IMG/VR virus record: IMGVR_UViG_3300009593_000010
Span: 62,001-126,000 of that record
Strand: one strand, 5' to 3'
Length of the DNA: 64,000 bases
DNA from: a virus
This document shows positions 1-8,965 of this stretch, one piece after another (position 1 is the first letter of the stretch; each line of letters begins with the position of its first letter). Below the pieces are notes generated by a model that searched no databases, was not told the DNA's origin, and saw only the letters and a program-made list of their open reading frames with translations. The position numbers and the translations under genes were made by a program.

Positions 1-417
1 ATAGTAGAACAAATTTTACCATTCTTTACTCCAGACTTTACTGTTACAATAACAACAGTTCCTAATACTCTGGAAAAAAGAGATGTTCCTATCATACTAG
101 ACTCAGTGACATATGCTGATGAGTATGAAGGAGACTTCCAGTCCAGAAGGGTTATAACTTGGACGATGAGTTTTACAATGAAAACTTATCTATATGGTAG
201 TATATCTAAATCCGAAGTCATCAGAGATGTTCGTGCAAGAACCTATATATCTGATGATGGTAAGATGGATGGTAATGCTGGTAGAACAATAGAACAGAAA
301 ATAGTACCCAATCCTACATCAGCAAATGTTGATGCGTCTCCATTAAGTTATACTGAGACGATGAACTTTTTTGATGATGGGTCATTTACATATAGTGATG
401 ATGACACAACAATTTAA
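1..417 (+). CDS. 15: gp15-like tail sheath stabiliser, C-terminal part (cut by window start)
   Basis: The reading frame is open from base 1 to a TAA at 415-417, giving 138 residues with no start in the window. In T4-like phages the gene just before the small terminase (gp16) is gp15, which caps the tail and stabilises the sheath next to the head. The visible C-terminus is beta-rich with a run of charged residues around YADEYEGDFQSRR, consistent with gp15. The identity rests mainly on gene order (gp16 follows 2 nt later), so a different neck protein is possible. Confidence 0.6.
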   Translation: MVEQILPFFTPDFTVTITTVPNTLEKRDVPIILDSVTYADEYEGDFQSRRVITWTMSFTMKTYLYGSISKSEVIRDVRARTYISDDGKMDGNAGRTIEQKIVPNPTSANVDASPLSYTETMNFFDDGSFTYSDDDTTI

Positions 418-419
418 TT

Positions 420-866
420 ATGAAAACCAAAGACACAGTAGATCAGAAGTTAGATCAACTTCTTGATGTTCAGAGGGAAGCCACTCAAGTAATTGAGACA
501 ATTCCTTCCGACAAAAAAACCACAAACCAATCATTGGTTAAAGGAAACTCAATAGTTCGTTCAGATGAACGAAACATCGATTACAAATACACTCGTAATA
601 CCCTCTATAACCTCGTAGAACGAGGACAGGATGCAGTGGAAGGAATCTTAGACCTTGCTAAAGAGGGTGAACATCCTCGTGCCTATGAGGTTGCAGGGCA
701 GTTAATTAAGACAGTTGCAGACACATCTGAGAAACTACTTTACATCCAACAACAAATGCAGAAGATGGATGACCACGAAGGAATAAACACAAAAACTACA
801 AACAATCTTTTTGTTGGTAGTACAGCAGAGTTACAAAAACTACTAAAGAAATCTAATGACGGATAG
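420..866 (+). CDS. 16: Terminase small subunit (gp16)
   Basis: This 148-aa protein is mostly helical and charged. It sits between gp15 and the large terminase and overlaps gp17 by 11 nt, the usual T4 arrangement. gp16 forms an oligomer that regulates DNA recognition and cutting by gp17 during headful packaging. A central segment (about residues 55-115) is a predicted helical hairpin suited to oligomerisation. The length is close to T4 gp16. There is no enzymatic motif, so the call rests on position and composition. Confidence 0.8.
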   Translation: MKTKDTVDQKLDQLLDVQREATQVIETIPSDKKTTNQSLVKGNSIVRSDERNIDYKYTRNTLYNLVERGQDAVEGILDLAKEGEHPRAYEVAGQLIKTVADTSEKLLYIQQQMQKMDDHEGINTKTTNNLFVGSTAELQKLLKKSNDG

Positions 867-2463
867 AAGAAACGAAGGATACTTGGGGAACATTAATGTC
901 AAGAGGGCGGGTGTTCAACAGGAGTGGTCAGAAGAAGAGGTTAAGGAATATGTTAAATGTTCCCAAGAACCTGCTTACTTCATCCAGAATTATGTTCAAA
1001 TCATATCACTAGATGAGGGGTTAGTACCCTTTGCTCTTTACAACTACCAAGAAGAATTAATAAGTCACTTTGATGAGAACAGGTTTTCTATCTGTTTAGC
1101 ATGTCGTCAAAGTGGAAAATCAATAACAGTATGTGCATACCTAGTTTGGTATCTCATGTTCCATCCAGAACAAACAGTAGCAATCCTTGCAAACAAGGGT
1201 GCAACTGCAAGAGAAATGTTAGCTCGTATAACGACAATGTTAGAACACATACCTTTTTTCCTACAGCCTGGGACTAAAGTATTAAATAAAGGGAGTATAG
1301 AGTTTGAAAACGATTCGAGAATTATTGCCAGTGCTACTTCTACCTCTTCAATTAGGGGCCTTTCTGTCAATCTTTTGTATCTTGACGAGTTTGCATTTGT
1401 CGAAAACGCAGAAGTGTTTTACACAGGAACCTATCCAGTAATTACATCTGGTTCTAAATCTAAGGTTATTGTTACCTCAACTGCAAATGGTGTAGGTAAT
1501 ATGTTCCATAAACTTTGGGAAGGTGCAACAACCGACTCAAATGAGTTTAAAAATTTCCAAGTAAACTGGTATGATGTACCAGGCCGTGACACGAAGTGGA
1601 AGAAACAGACCATTGCAAATACATCAGAGTTGCAGTTTGAACAAGAGTTTGGTAATAGTTTCTTAGGAACTGGTAGAACTTTAATTGCAGCTGACTGTCT
1701 GTTGGGTCTCACATCACTAAACCCAGAGGAGATGTATGGACAAGTTAAGGTCTACAAACGACCAGAAGAGAACCATTCCTATGTAATGACAGTCGATGTT
1801 GCAGAAGGTAAGGGGTTAGACTACTCTACCTTTAGTGTATTCGATGTCACTGATAGTGAAAGATTTGAACAGGTATGTGTTATGAGAGACAATACACTCT
1901 CTCCTATGTTACTTCCAGACATATGTTCTAAGTTTGGTAAGTTATATAATACTGCATTAATCATTGTAGAGAATAATAATCAAGGTTCTATGGTATGTAA
2001 TGAACTACACTATAACTTAGAATATGAAAATATGTTTATGACCAACTCCACAAAAGCAGATGGGTTGGGATTGAGGATGACCAAAAAGACAAAAGCAATA
2101 GGTTGTGCAAGGTTAAAAGAGATCATGGAAGAGGGTAAACTACATGTTCCAGACAGTATAACTATACAAGAGATGACAACCTTTGTATCTAAAGGGGTAT
2201 CTTGGGAAGCAGATGGTGGGAATCATGATGACATGGTAATGAATTGTGTCCTTTTTTCGTGGTTCGTTTCTACTCCATTGTTTACAGATATGACCGAAGT
2301 ACAATTAAAACAGATGTTGTTTGCAGAACAACAGAGGAATATACAAGATTCTATAGTTCCAATTGGGATTATAAATAATAACGAGGAAGAACAATTCGTA
2401 GATGCCGATGGGGATTTATGGACTGTAGATTCTCGTTGGAAAAATAATGTTAAGATATATTAA
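856..2463 (+). CDS. 17: Terminase large subunit, packaging ATPase/nuclease (gp17)
   Basis: This 535-aa packaging motor has an N-terminal ATPase and a C-terminal RNase H-like nuclease. Walker A is CRQSGKS at about residues 83-89. Walker B is LLYLDEF at about 173-179, and a coupling motif VIVTSTANG follows at about 204-212. The nuclease domain shows the metal-binding Asp in TVDVAEGKG (about 312-320), the acidic VENNNQGS segment, and HDDMV near residue 457. It translocates DNA into the prohead through the portal gp20 and makes headful cuts. The start overlaps the end of gp16. Confidence 0.97.
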   Translation: MTDRRNEGYLGNINVKRAGVQQEWSEEEVKEYVKCSQEPAYFIQNYVQIISLDEGLVPFALYNYQEELISHFDENRFSICLACRQSGKSITVCAYLVWYLMFHPEQTVAILANKGATAREMLARITTMLEHIPFFLQPGTKVLNKGSIEFENDSRIIASATSTSSIRGLSVNLLYLDEFAFVENAEVFYTGTYPVITSGSKSKVIVTSTANGVGNMFHKLWEGATTDSNEFKNFQVNWYDVPGRDTKWKKQTIANTSELQFEQEFGNSFLGTGRTLIAADCLLGLTSLNPEEMYGQVKVYKRPEENHSYVMTVDVAEGKGLDYSTFSVFDVTDSERFEQVCVMRDNTLSPMLLPDICSKFGKLYNTALIIVENNNQGSMVCNELHYNLEYENMFMTNSTKADGLGLRMTKKTKAIGCARLKEIMEEGKLHVPDSITIQEMTTFVSKGVSWEADGGNHDDMVMNCVLFSWFVSTPLFTDMTEVQLKQMLFAEQQRNIQDSIVPIGIINNNEEEQFVDADGDLWTVDSRWKNNVKIY

Positions 2464-2481
2464 TTAGAGGCTTTTTTTGTT

Positions 2482-3660
2482 ATGGATTTATTGAATTTAT
2501 CATATTCATTAAATACTTTTTACTTTCTTCTCTCTGGTGTCCTAGTCATGTGGATGGCTGCAGGGTTCACCATGTTAGAGGCTGGATCAGTAAGAAGTAA
2601 AAATGTTATTGAGATACTCCTAAAGAATGTTGCACTTTATAGTGTTGCATCGATAGGATTTTTATTGGGGGGATATTCCCTCATGTATGGGTGGGGAGAT
2701 ATAGAAACACATTCAGTGTATTCTGATTTCTTTTTCCAAGTTGTATTCGCTGCAACTGCAATGTCAGTGGTATCTGGTGCAGTAGCAGAAAGAAAGAAAC
2801 TCTGGTCATTCCTATTATTTGCAGCCATATTCACAACATTCATATACCCATTACAGGGTTCATGGTCGTGGGGTGGTGGATGGTTAAGTGAGAGAGGATT
2901 CTTTGACTTTGCTGGTTCTGGAATTGTTCATATGACAGGTGCTGCAGCTGCACTTGCTGGAGTATTAATACTTGGCCCCAGAAAAGGAAAGTACCTAAAG
3001 GACGGAACACCTAGACCAATTCATGGTTCTAATGCAGCTCAAGTTGCACTAGGAACATTAATTCTTTGGATGGGGTGGTTCGGATTCAATGGTGGTTCAC
3101 AACTTGCAATTACTGGTATAGAGAATGCAGATGCAGTTGCAAAGATATTTGTTAATACAAATGCAGCTGCTGCAGCAGGTCTTATATCTGCAATGATATT
3201 ATCCAAATTGTGGTTGGGTAAGACAGCATTAAATGCAACTACTAATGGTGCATTAGCAGGTTTAGTAGTTATTACTGCTGATCCTCTAACACCTTCACCA
3301 GAAATTGCAATGGTATATGGTGCAATGGGTGGACTTTTAGTTCCCTATGCAATGAGTTATATTGAGAAAAAAGGAATAGATGATCCAGTTGGTGCAATAT
3401 CAGTGCATGGATTAGCAGGGATATTAGGTCTTATGTTAGTTCCAATCCTAAATGCAGATGCAAGTTTTCAAGAACAGGCAATAGGAACTACTGCAATTTT
3501 TAGTTTCGTATTCGGAACCTCATACATTCTTTGGTTAATTTTAGATAAAACCATAGGTATTAGAGTGGGAGAACAGGAAGAAGTTGGTGGTTCAGATATG
3601 TGGGAAGCTGGTGTTAAGGCATATCCATACTTTATGAAAGGACATGGTGAGGAAAAATGA
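2482..3660 (+). CDS. amtB: Ammonium transporter, Amt/MEP family
   Basis: This 392-aa integral membrane protein has about 11 hydrophobic segments, the normal Amt size. The conserved Asp-8-His spacing of E. coli AmtB D160/H168 is present as D142/H150 (FDFAGSGIVHMTG), and the second pore histidine is H309 (ISVHGLAG). The twin-His pore is therefore intact and transport of NH3/NH4+ is plausible. It would act in the host inner membrane during infection, supporting nitrogen supply. It lies between gp17 and gp18, where T4 has no gene, so it is an inserted auxiliary metabolic gene. It overlaps the next gene by 4 nt. No GlnK partner is seen. Confidence 0.95.
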   Translation: MDLLNLSYSLNTFYFLLSGVLVMWMAAGFTMLEAGSVRSKNVIEILLKNVALYSVASIGFLLGGYSLMYGWGDIETHSVYSDFFFQVVFAATAMSVVSGAVAERKKLWSFLLFAAIFTTFIYPLQGSWSWGGGWLSERGFFDFAGSGIVHMTGAAAALAGVLILGPRKGKYLKDGTPRPIHGSNAAQVALGTLILWMGWFGFNGGSQLAITGIENADAVAKIFVNTNAAAAAGLISAMILSKLWLGKTALNATTNGALAGLVVITADPLTPSPEIAMVYGAMGGLLVPYAMSYIEKKGIDDPVGAISVHGLAGILGLMLVPILNADASFQEQAIGTTAIFSFVFGTSYILWLILDKTIGIRVGEQEEVGGSDMWEAGVKAYPYFMKGHGEEK

Positions 3661-4238
3661 ATCAAAAAAATCTAATAATCCCTATGGAAAACATCGAAGA
3701 TCATACAGATGACCTTAGAGAGTGGATATTAGACAACAGAAGTCAGATAGATAGGGAGTTATGGGTAGACCCTTTCATACCTTATAATGTATTTAAACTA
3801 CCACATCCTGCGTTCTTTGACTTATTTTTTGATATAAAAAATTCATTTTATGAGAAAGCCGAAGCAATTGGGGCTCATAATTACATACAATACTACATAC
3901 ATGGATGGGTAAATATCTTTAATAAGGGAGATAGAATCCATTGGCACAACCATTGTACAGATGAAAGACCAGATATGTTTCATGGAGTCTATTGTGTAGA
4001 CCCTGCTGGAGAGTCACATACTGAGTATAGAGACTTTGAGACAAAGGAAATAACAGAGACTATCACATCAAAACAAGGTAAAGGACACTTTGTATGTGAT
4101 ATGACTACTGATCATAGGTCATCTATAAACAATAGTGAAGAGCCAAGAATAACTATTGCATTTGATATTATACCATATTTTGCATATGAGAGAAGTCACG
4201 AAGAACCTCAAGGAAAGCATTTCATTCCTTTTGTGTAA
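3657..4238 (+). CDS. 2OG-Fe(II) oxygenase-like protein
   Basis: This 193-aa protein overlaps the Amt gene by 4 nt. It has a double-stranded beta-helix pattern with HWHNH (residues 95-99), a later His (about 153) and an Arg strand (EEPRITIAFDI, R164). These fit the His/His-Arg pattern of phage 2OG-Fe(II) oxygenases. A longer paralogue lies at 33480-34241 with matching YIHGW, W/H-x-H, HG(V/F)YC and R(I/V)T(I/V)AFDI blocks. The substrate is unknown. It is probably co-transcribed with amt. Confidence 0.7.
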   Translation: MNQKNLIIPMENIEDHTDDLREWILDNRSQIDRELWVDPFIPYNVFKLPHPAFFDLFFDIKNSFYEKAEAIGAHNYIQYYIHGWVNIFNKGDRIHWHNHCTDERPDMFHGVYCVDPAGESHTEYRDFETKEITETITSKQGKGHFVCDMTTDHRSSINNSEEPRITIAFDIIPYFAYERSHEEPQGKHFIPFV

Positions 4239-4256
4239 AGTGTAGAATGCAAGAAT

Positions 4257-4264
4257 ACTAAATA
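4257..4264 (+). promoter_or_regulatory. Late-promoter-like element upstream of gp18
   Basis: ACTAAATA is a two-base variant of the T4 late -10 element TATAAATA. It sits 72 nt before the gp18 start in the only sizeable gap between the inserted amt/2OG pair and gp18. Confidence 0.4.
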
Positions 4265-4335
4265 GATTATGACGAATTAAAATAATTTGGTTCGGCAATT
4301 AATGTTAACAATCACATTTTGGGAGATAAACTAAC

Positions 4336-6339
4336 ATGGCATTTCAAGTATCACCTGGCGTACAGGTAAAAGAAATAGATGTTACCAATGTAGTCCCAGC
4401 GGTTTCCACTTCAACAGGTGGATATGCTGGTCACTTTAGTTGGGGCCCAGTTGATGAAGTTAGAACTATAACCTCTGAAAAAGGATTAGCTCAAGTATTT
4501 GGTGAACCATCAGATACTAATACATCCAGAGAACATTTCTATAGTGTTGCATCTTTCTTAAAGTATGCTAATAATATAAAAGTTGTTCGTGCAAATACCA
4601 CAAACTTGCTTAATGCAACAACTGGTGCATCTGGACTATTAGTAAAAAATGATACTCACTGGTTTGAGACTTACTCTGATGGAAGTGGTACTGTAGGGGA
4701 CTGGTGTGCTAAATACGCTGGTGACTTAGGTAATAGTTTGAAAGTTTCAATGTGTTCTGGTTCAGCTGCTTTTTCAGAAGCAAGTGTAACTACTACAAAT
4801 GCAACTTCAAGTGTTGGTGACTCCAGTATTGGTGTTACTCTAGCTGAGAAGTTCGTTGTAGGAGATAAAGTAACTATCGCGGGAGACACAAGTGTCTACC
4901 AAGTTAGTGCTATTGCATTTGATTCTGGTTCGACAGGTGCTGGTGACCTAACCATTGCTATGGCTTCAGATTCTACTAAAAAAATACAGGTGGCGGTAGG
5001 AAGTGGTGTCAATGTTTCCAGAGAATGGGAATATGCATCTATTTTTGATATAGCCCCTGGCACATCACCTAATGCAACAAGTAAAGGTGCAACTCTTGAT
5101 GAGATGCATATTGTTGTAGTAGACGAAGATGGGTCAATAACAGGTCAAGTTGGAGAAATCCTTGAGACTTTTACTGGTCTTTCTAAAGCAAGTGATGCAA
5201 AAGATTCTTTTGGTGCAGGCAACTACTACAGAGATGTAACTAGAAATCAATCTAGTTATATTTTATGGTTAGATCACAACACTAACCTATCTACATGTGG
5301 GGTAACTTTACAAAACTCTGGTTCTGGTCGTACTTTCAGTACACACAGTTTACCAGTCACTAATAGTCTTACTAACGGAGACGATGGTAGAAATCCAACA
5401 ACAGCACAGAAGAACACTGCTTACACAACTTATTTGGGTGATGCAGAAACACTAGATGTAGACTTCTTAATTGCAGGCCCTAATAATGCCGACAATGGAA
5501 GTGGGGTTGACAGTTCTACAGTCTCAGAAGCAACAACACACATTAACAATCTAATAACCATTGCCGAGTCAAGAAAAGATTGTATCGTGGTTGCATCTCC
5601 GAGACGAGCAGATGTTGTCAATAACATAGGTTCTGAGCAAGTGGACATCGTAACACTAGCAAACACTATTACATCAAGTTCATATGCAATTATGGACTCT
5701 ACATGGTTATATCTTTACGACAAGTATAACGACCAATACTGCTACATTCCAGCAAGTGGATCAACTGCGGGACTCATGGCTAGAACTGATCTAGTTAGAG
5801 ATGCGTGGTATTCACCAGCAGGATTCAGCAGAGGTCAATACTTTGGAGTAACTAAACTTGCATTCAATCCTAATCAAGCAGAAAGGGACGAACTATACAA
5901 GAAGAGAGTTAACCCAGTAGTAACATTCCCAGGCGAGGGAACAGTATTGTTTGGAGACAAAACAATGTTGAGTTCTCCAAGTGCATTTGATAGAATCAAT
6001 GTACGAAGATTATTCATCGTATTAGAGAAAGCAATCTCAACTGCTGCCAAGTTCCAACTCTTTGAATTCAATGATGCATTCACAAGAGCAAACTTTAGAG
6101 CAACAATTGAACCTTTCTTAAGGGCGGTGCAAGGACGAAGAGGTGTCGTAGATTTCCAAGTGGTTTGTGATGAAACAAACAACACACAGGCAATCATCGA
6201 TGCTAACCAATTCCAAGCATCAATTTTCGTTAAACCTAATAAGTCAATCAACTTCATTACACTTAACTTTGTGGCTGCAAGGTCTGGAGTACAGTTTGAA
6301 GAAGTTTATGGTGCGACTAACACATTAGCTGGGAGCTAG
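4336..6339 (+). CDS. 18: Contractile tail sheath protein (gp18)
   Basis: This 667-aa protein begins MAFQVSPGVQVKEIDVTNV, the typical sheath N-terminus. It has the conserved C-terminal sheath region (about residues 490-660), including DAWYSPAGFSRG and VFVKPNKSINFITLNFVA-like blocks. Its length matches T4 gp18 (659 aa). Hexameric rings of this protein surround the gp19 tube and contract on infection. It is followed 10 nt later by gp19, as in T4. A Shine-Dalgarno GGGAG lies about 10 nt before the start. Confidence 0.97.
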   Translation: MAFQVSPGVQVKEIDVTNVVPAVSTSTGGYAGHFSWGPVDEVRTITSEKGLAQVFGEPSDTNTSREHFYSVASFLKYANNIKVVRANTTNLLNATTGASGLLVKNDTHWFETYSDGSGTVGDWCAKYAGDLGNSLKVSMCSGSAAFSEASVTTTNATSSVGDSSIGVTLAEKFVVGDKVTIAGDTSVYQVSAIAFDSGSTGAGDLTIAMASDSTKKIQVAVGSGVNVSREWEYASIFDIAPGTSPNATSKGATLDEMHIVVVDEDGSITGQVGEILETFTGLSKASDAKDSFGAGNYYRDVTRNQSSYILWLDHNTNLSTCGVTLQNSGSGRTFSTHSLPVTNSLTNGDDGRNPTTAQKNTAYTTYLGDAETLDVDFLIAGPNNADNGSGVDSSTVSEATTHINNLITIAESRKDCIVVASPRRADVVNNIGSEQVDIVTLANTITSSSYAIMDSTWLYLYDKYNDQYCYIPASGSTAGLMARTDLVRDAWYSPAGFSRGQYFGVTKLAFNPNQAERDELYKKRVNPVVTFPGEGTVLFGDKTMLSSPSAFDRINVRRLFIVLEKAISTAAKFQLFEFNDAFTRANFRATIEPFLRAVQGRRGVVDFQVVCDETNNTQAIIDANQFQASIFVKPNKSINFITLNFVAARSGVQFEEVYGATNTLAGS

Positions 6340-6349
6340 GGAGTAAAAA

Positions 6350-6844
6350 ATGGCAACAATAGATCAATTTAAAGCTCAACTAACTGCTGGTGGTGTTCGT
6401 TCAAATAGGTTCAAAGTCTTTATACCTCGTGTTGGTGATAAAGTAGAATTCTTAGTGAAGACTGCTGGAATACCAACTGAGGCAATAGGGATCATCGAAA
6501 GTAAATTTAGGGGTGCAACTCTTAAACTTGCTGGAGAAAGAACTTATGAAGACTGGACAGTTACAGTTATAAATGATGTTGACTTTTCAATCAGAACAGG
6601 TATAGAAAATTGGATGAGTGAAATTATAGATAGAGACGCAGGTACAGGTGCAACTGAACTCGACTATCTAGTATCTCGTGCGTCTGTTTCTCAACTTCAC
6701 AGGGATGACAGTGTTTTAGCAACTTATGAGTTCTACAACATGTTCCCTACTAACTTAGGTGCAATTGCACTTGACATGGATACAGAAGAAGTACAGACTT
6801 ACGATATTACATTTACTTACAGTCATTTTGAAAGAACAGTTTAA
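6350..6844 (+). CDS. 19: Tail tube protein (gp19)
   Basis: This 164-aa protein follows the sheath gene directly. Its length equals that of T4 gp19 (163 aa). It shows the family pattern of an N-terminal F-K-V-x-I-P strand, a central ANGERTYEDW-like strand and a C-terminal TYDITFTYSHFE strand. It polymerises into the inner tube through which DNA passes. A second, diverged gp19-like protein is encoded at 13081-13665. Confidence 0.95.
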   Translation: MATIDQFKAQLTAGGVRSNRFKVFIPRVGDKVEFLVKTAGIPTEAIGIIESKFRGATLKLAGERTYEDWTVTVINDVDFSIRTGIENWMSEIIDRDAGTGATELDYLVSRASVSQLHRDDSVLATYEFYNMFPTNLGAIALDMDTEEVQTYDITFTYSHFERTV

Positions 6845-6860
6845 TTAAACTGTACTTTTC
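6836..6860 (+). terminator. Palindromic hairpin after gp19
   Basis: A perfect 18-bp palindrome (ACAGTTTAATTAAACTGT, 6836-6853) overlaps the gp19 stop and is followed by ACTTTTC. It could fold into a short hairpin acting as a weak terminator or mRNA 3'-end stabiliser. The stem is A/T-rich and the T-run is short. Confidence 0.4.
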
Positions 6861-6866
6861 GAGTGA

Positions 6867-6874
6867 CCTAAATA
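6867..6874 (+). promoter_or_regulatory. Late-promoter-like element for gp20
   Basis: CCTAAATA ends 7 nt before the gp20 ATG (6882), so transcription from it would start at about the ATG. It matches 6 of 8 bases of TATAAATA. Confidence 0.35.
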
Positions 6875-6881
6875 CTTTATT

Positions 6882-8411
6882 ATGGACATATTTGGATTTG
6901 AAATAAATCGGAAGAAAGAGAAGGCTGAACAAAAGAATGCACCTTCTTTTGTGGCCCCTCTGAACGATGATGGTGCTCAAGTAATTGAAGCATCACCATC
7001 TGGTAGTCAGTTTGCTGGTGGAATGGCACTTGGTCAATATATTGACATGGAAGGTGCTATCAAGAGTGAGGTTGACCTCATTCAAAGATATCGTGCAATG
7101 TCACTCATTCCAGAAGTAGATGCAGCTATTGATGATGTAGTTCATGAGGCAATTTCCGTCAACGATCTCGACAATCCTGTTGGGATTAATCTGGATAGAG
7201 TTCCAGAATTATCAGAATCCATTAAGTCCACTATAAGGTCAGAATTTGGGGATGTCCTCTCCATGTTGAGATTTAATCACATGGGTGGGGATATTTTCAG
7301 AAAGTGGTATGTAGATGGTAGGATGTACTTCCATTTACTTACTGAAAAGGGTAATCCTAAGAAGGGTATTCAAGGGTTGAGATATATCGACCCAATGAAG
7401 ATCAAAAAGATTAGGGAAGTCCATAAGAAGAAGGACGACAAAACAGGGGTCGAAATAATCGACCATGTTGAAGAATACTTCCACTTTGCAGACGCAGGGT
7501 TTGACAAGACTGGTTCTAGTAACCAACAGATGTTAAAAATCTCTAAGGATGCAATAGTAATGACTACATCTGGAATGATGGATGCAAGTCGAACTCAGAT
7601 AATTGGTTATTTACATAAAGCATTAAAGGCTGGTAATCAATTACAGATGATGGAAGATGCACTTGTTATCTACAGGATATCAAGAGCCCCAGAACGAAGA
7701 ATTTTCTATATAGATGTAGGGAATCTTCCGAAGGTGAAGGCAGAACAGTATCTACAAGATACAATGACTAGGTACAAGAACAAACTAGTCTACAATGCTG
7801 ACACAGGGGAAATCAGAGATGATCGAAGACATATGAGTATGTTAGAAGATTTCTGGTTGCCTAGAAGGGAAGGTGGTAGAGGAACAGAGATAACTACTCT
7901 GCCAGGCGGACAGAATCTAGGGGAGATAGAAGATATAATCTATTTCCAGAAGAAACTATACAAAGCACTTAATGTGCCTATTAGTAGATTAGAGTCAGAT
8001 CAACAGTTCTCATTAGGTAGAACAAGTGAGATCACTAGAGACGAAGTGAAGTTCTCTAGGTTTGTGGACAAGTTAAGACATAAGTTCTCTAACTTATTCT
8101 TGGACATTCTAAGAACTCAATTAGTTCTTAAAGGTATAATAACTACCGAAGAATGGGAAGAAATAAAAGAAGAGATTAGTTTTGACTTCCAGAAAGACTC
8201 ACACTTTGTAGAAATGAAGGATGCTGAAATCTACAGAGAAAGGGTATCAACTCTTAGAGAGATGGATGAGTATGTAGGTAAATACTACTCAACCAACTGG
8301 ATAAGGAAGAATATTCTTAGACAATCCGAAGAAGAGATTGTACAAATTGATAAAGAAATTGAAAAGAATAAAGAAAATGACGATGGGGAAGGAGACGACC
8401 TCGACTATTAG
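6882..8411 (+). CDS. 20: Portal vertex protein (gp20)
   Basis: This 509-aa protein (T4 gp20 is 524 aa) has conserved portal segments such as LIQRYRAMSLIPEVDAAIDDVVHEA-type helices, ERRIFYIDVGNLPK and LPGGQNLGEIEDI. The C-terminal region is an acidic tail. The dodecameric portal nucleates prohead assembly and is the docking site for gp17. It lies in T4 order between gp19 and the prohead core genes. Confidence 0.96.
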   Translation: MDIFGFEINRKKEKAEQKNAPSFVAPLNDDGAQVIEASPSGSQFAGGMALGQYIDMEGAIKSEVDLIQRYRAMSLIPEVDAAIDDVVHEAISVNDLDNPVGINLDRVPELSESIKSTIRSEFGDVLSMLRFNHMGGDIFRKWYVDGRMYFHLLTEKGNPKKGIQGLRYIDPMKIKKIREVHKKKDDKTGVEIIDHVEEYFHFADAGFDKTGSSNQQMLKISKDAIVMTTSGMMDASRTQIIGYLHKALKAGNQLQMMEDALVIYRISRAPERRIFYIDVGNLPKVKAEQYLQDTMTRYKNKLVYNADTGEIRDDRRHMSMLEDFWLPRREGGRGTEITTLPGGQNLGEIEDIIYFQKKLYKALNVPISRLESDQQFSLGRTSEITRDEVKFSRFVDKLRHKFSNLFLDILRTQLVLKGIITTEEWEEIKEEISFDFQKDSHFVEMKDAEIYRERVSTLREMDEYVGKYYSTNWIRKNILRQSEEEIVQIDKEIEKNKENDDGEGDDLDY

Positions 8412-8437
8412 AACCAAATTTTGGAGACTAAAATATT

Positions 8438-8623
8438 ATGGCAAATAACGAAAATATCACTAAACTTATAAATTCAGTAGAGTCTGGAGACATGGTTGAT
8501 GCATCTGCATCATTCCAAGCTGCAATGGTAGATAAACAAAAAGAAGCTATCGATCAGAAGAGATTGGATATCCAGATGAATTGGATGGAGAAAGGCACTG
8601 ATGAAGTTCAAGGAACTAGTTAA
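8438..8623 (+). CDS. Small prohead core protein (gp67-like position)
   Basis: This 61-aa helical protein lies between the portal and a second small core protein, the place of T4 gp67. A Shine-Dalgarno GGAG lies about 12 nt upstream. It overlaps the next gene by 23 nt. Sequence alone does not prove homology. The assignment rests on position, size and the neighbouring protease/scaffold genes. Confidence 0.6.
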   Translation: MANNENITKLINSVESGDMVDASASFQAAMVDKQKEAIDQKRLDIQMNWMEKGTDEVQGTS

Positions 8624-8954
8624 GTCTTTAGACGAAGCCAAGTTTAAACTACCTCGTGGAGAGAAAGAGGTAGATTCTTATTTTGAGAAAGGTTCTAAGG
8701 GGAAGAGAGTACCTATAGTTATTTCTAAAAAAGGAAGTAAGTTCAAGGTCTATGTAGATGGAAATGAACTTGCAATCTACAAAAGTGAGAAAGAGGCACG
8801 AAAGAATGCAAAACAACTACTTGCATTATTAGGTGAAGACCTCGATGAGTTTATAGAACAGTTTAACATTGAGGACACTTTGGGGTTCTCAACTGGATTG
8901 GTTGGTAATCAGTCCTATAATGAACCAGAAGAAAAGGTTCACGAGATTAAGTAA
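8601..8954 (+). CDS. Prohead core protein (gp68-like)
   Basis: This 117-aa basic/acidic protein lies directly before the protease gp21, the place of T4 gp68. It opens with MKFKELVKSLDEAKF. This resembles the capsid-targeting N-termini of T4 internal head proteins and contains LDE followed by A, which fits the (L/I)-x-E cleavage rule of gp21. It is therefore likely packaged in the prohead core and processed. Residues 30-75 form a small beta-rich domain. Confidence 0.6.
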   Translation: MKFKELVKSLDEAKFKLPRGEKEVDSYFEKGSKGKRVPIVISKKGSKFKVYVDGNELAIYKSEKEARKNAKQLLALLGEDLDEFIEQFNIEDTLGFSTGLVGNQSYNEPEEKVHEIK

Positions 8955-8965
8955 AGGAGACAATT

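Noticed and set aside
5874-6257. 127-aa minus-strand ORF over gp18
   Set aside because: No promoter or ribosome-binding site, and it lies inside a highly conserved sheath domain on the opposite strand.
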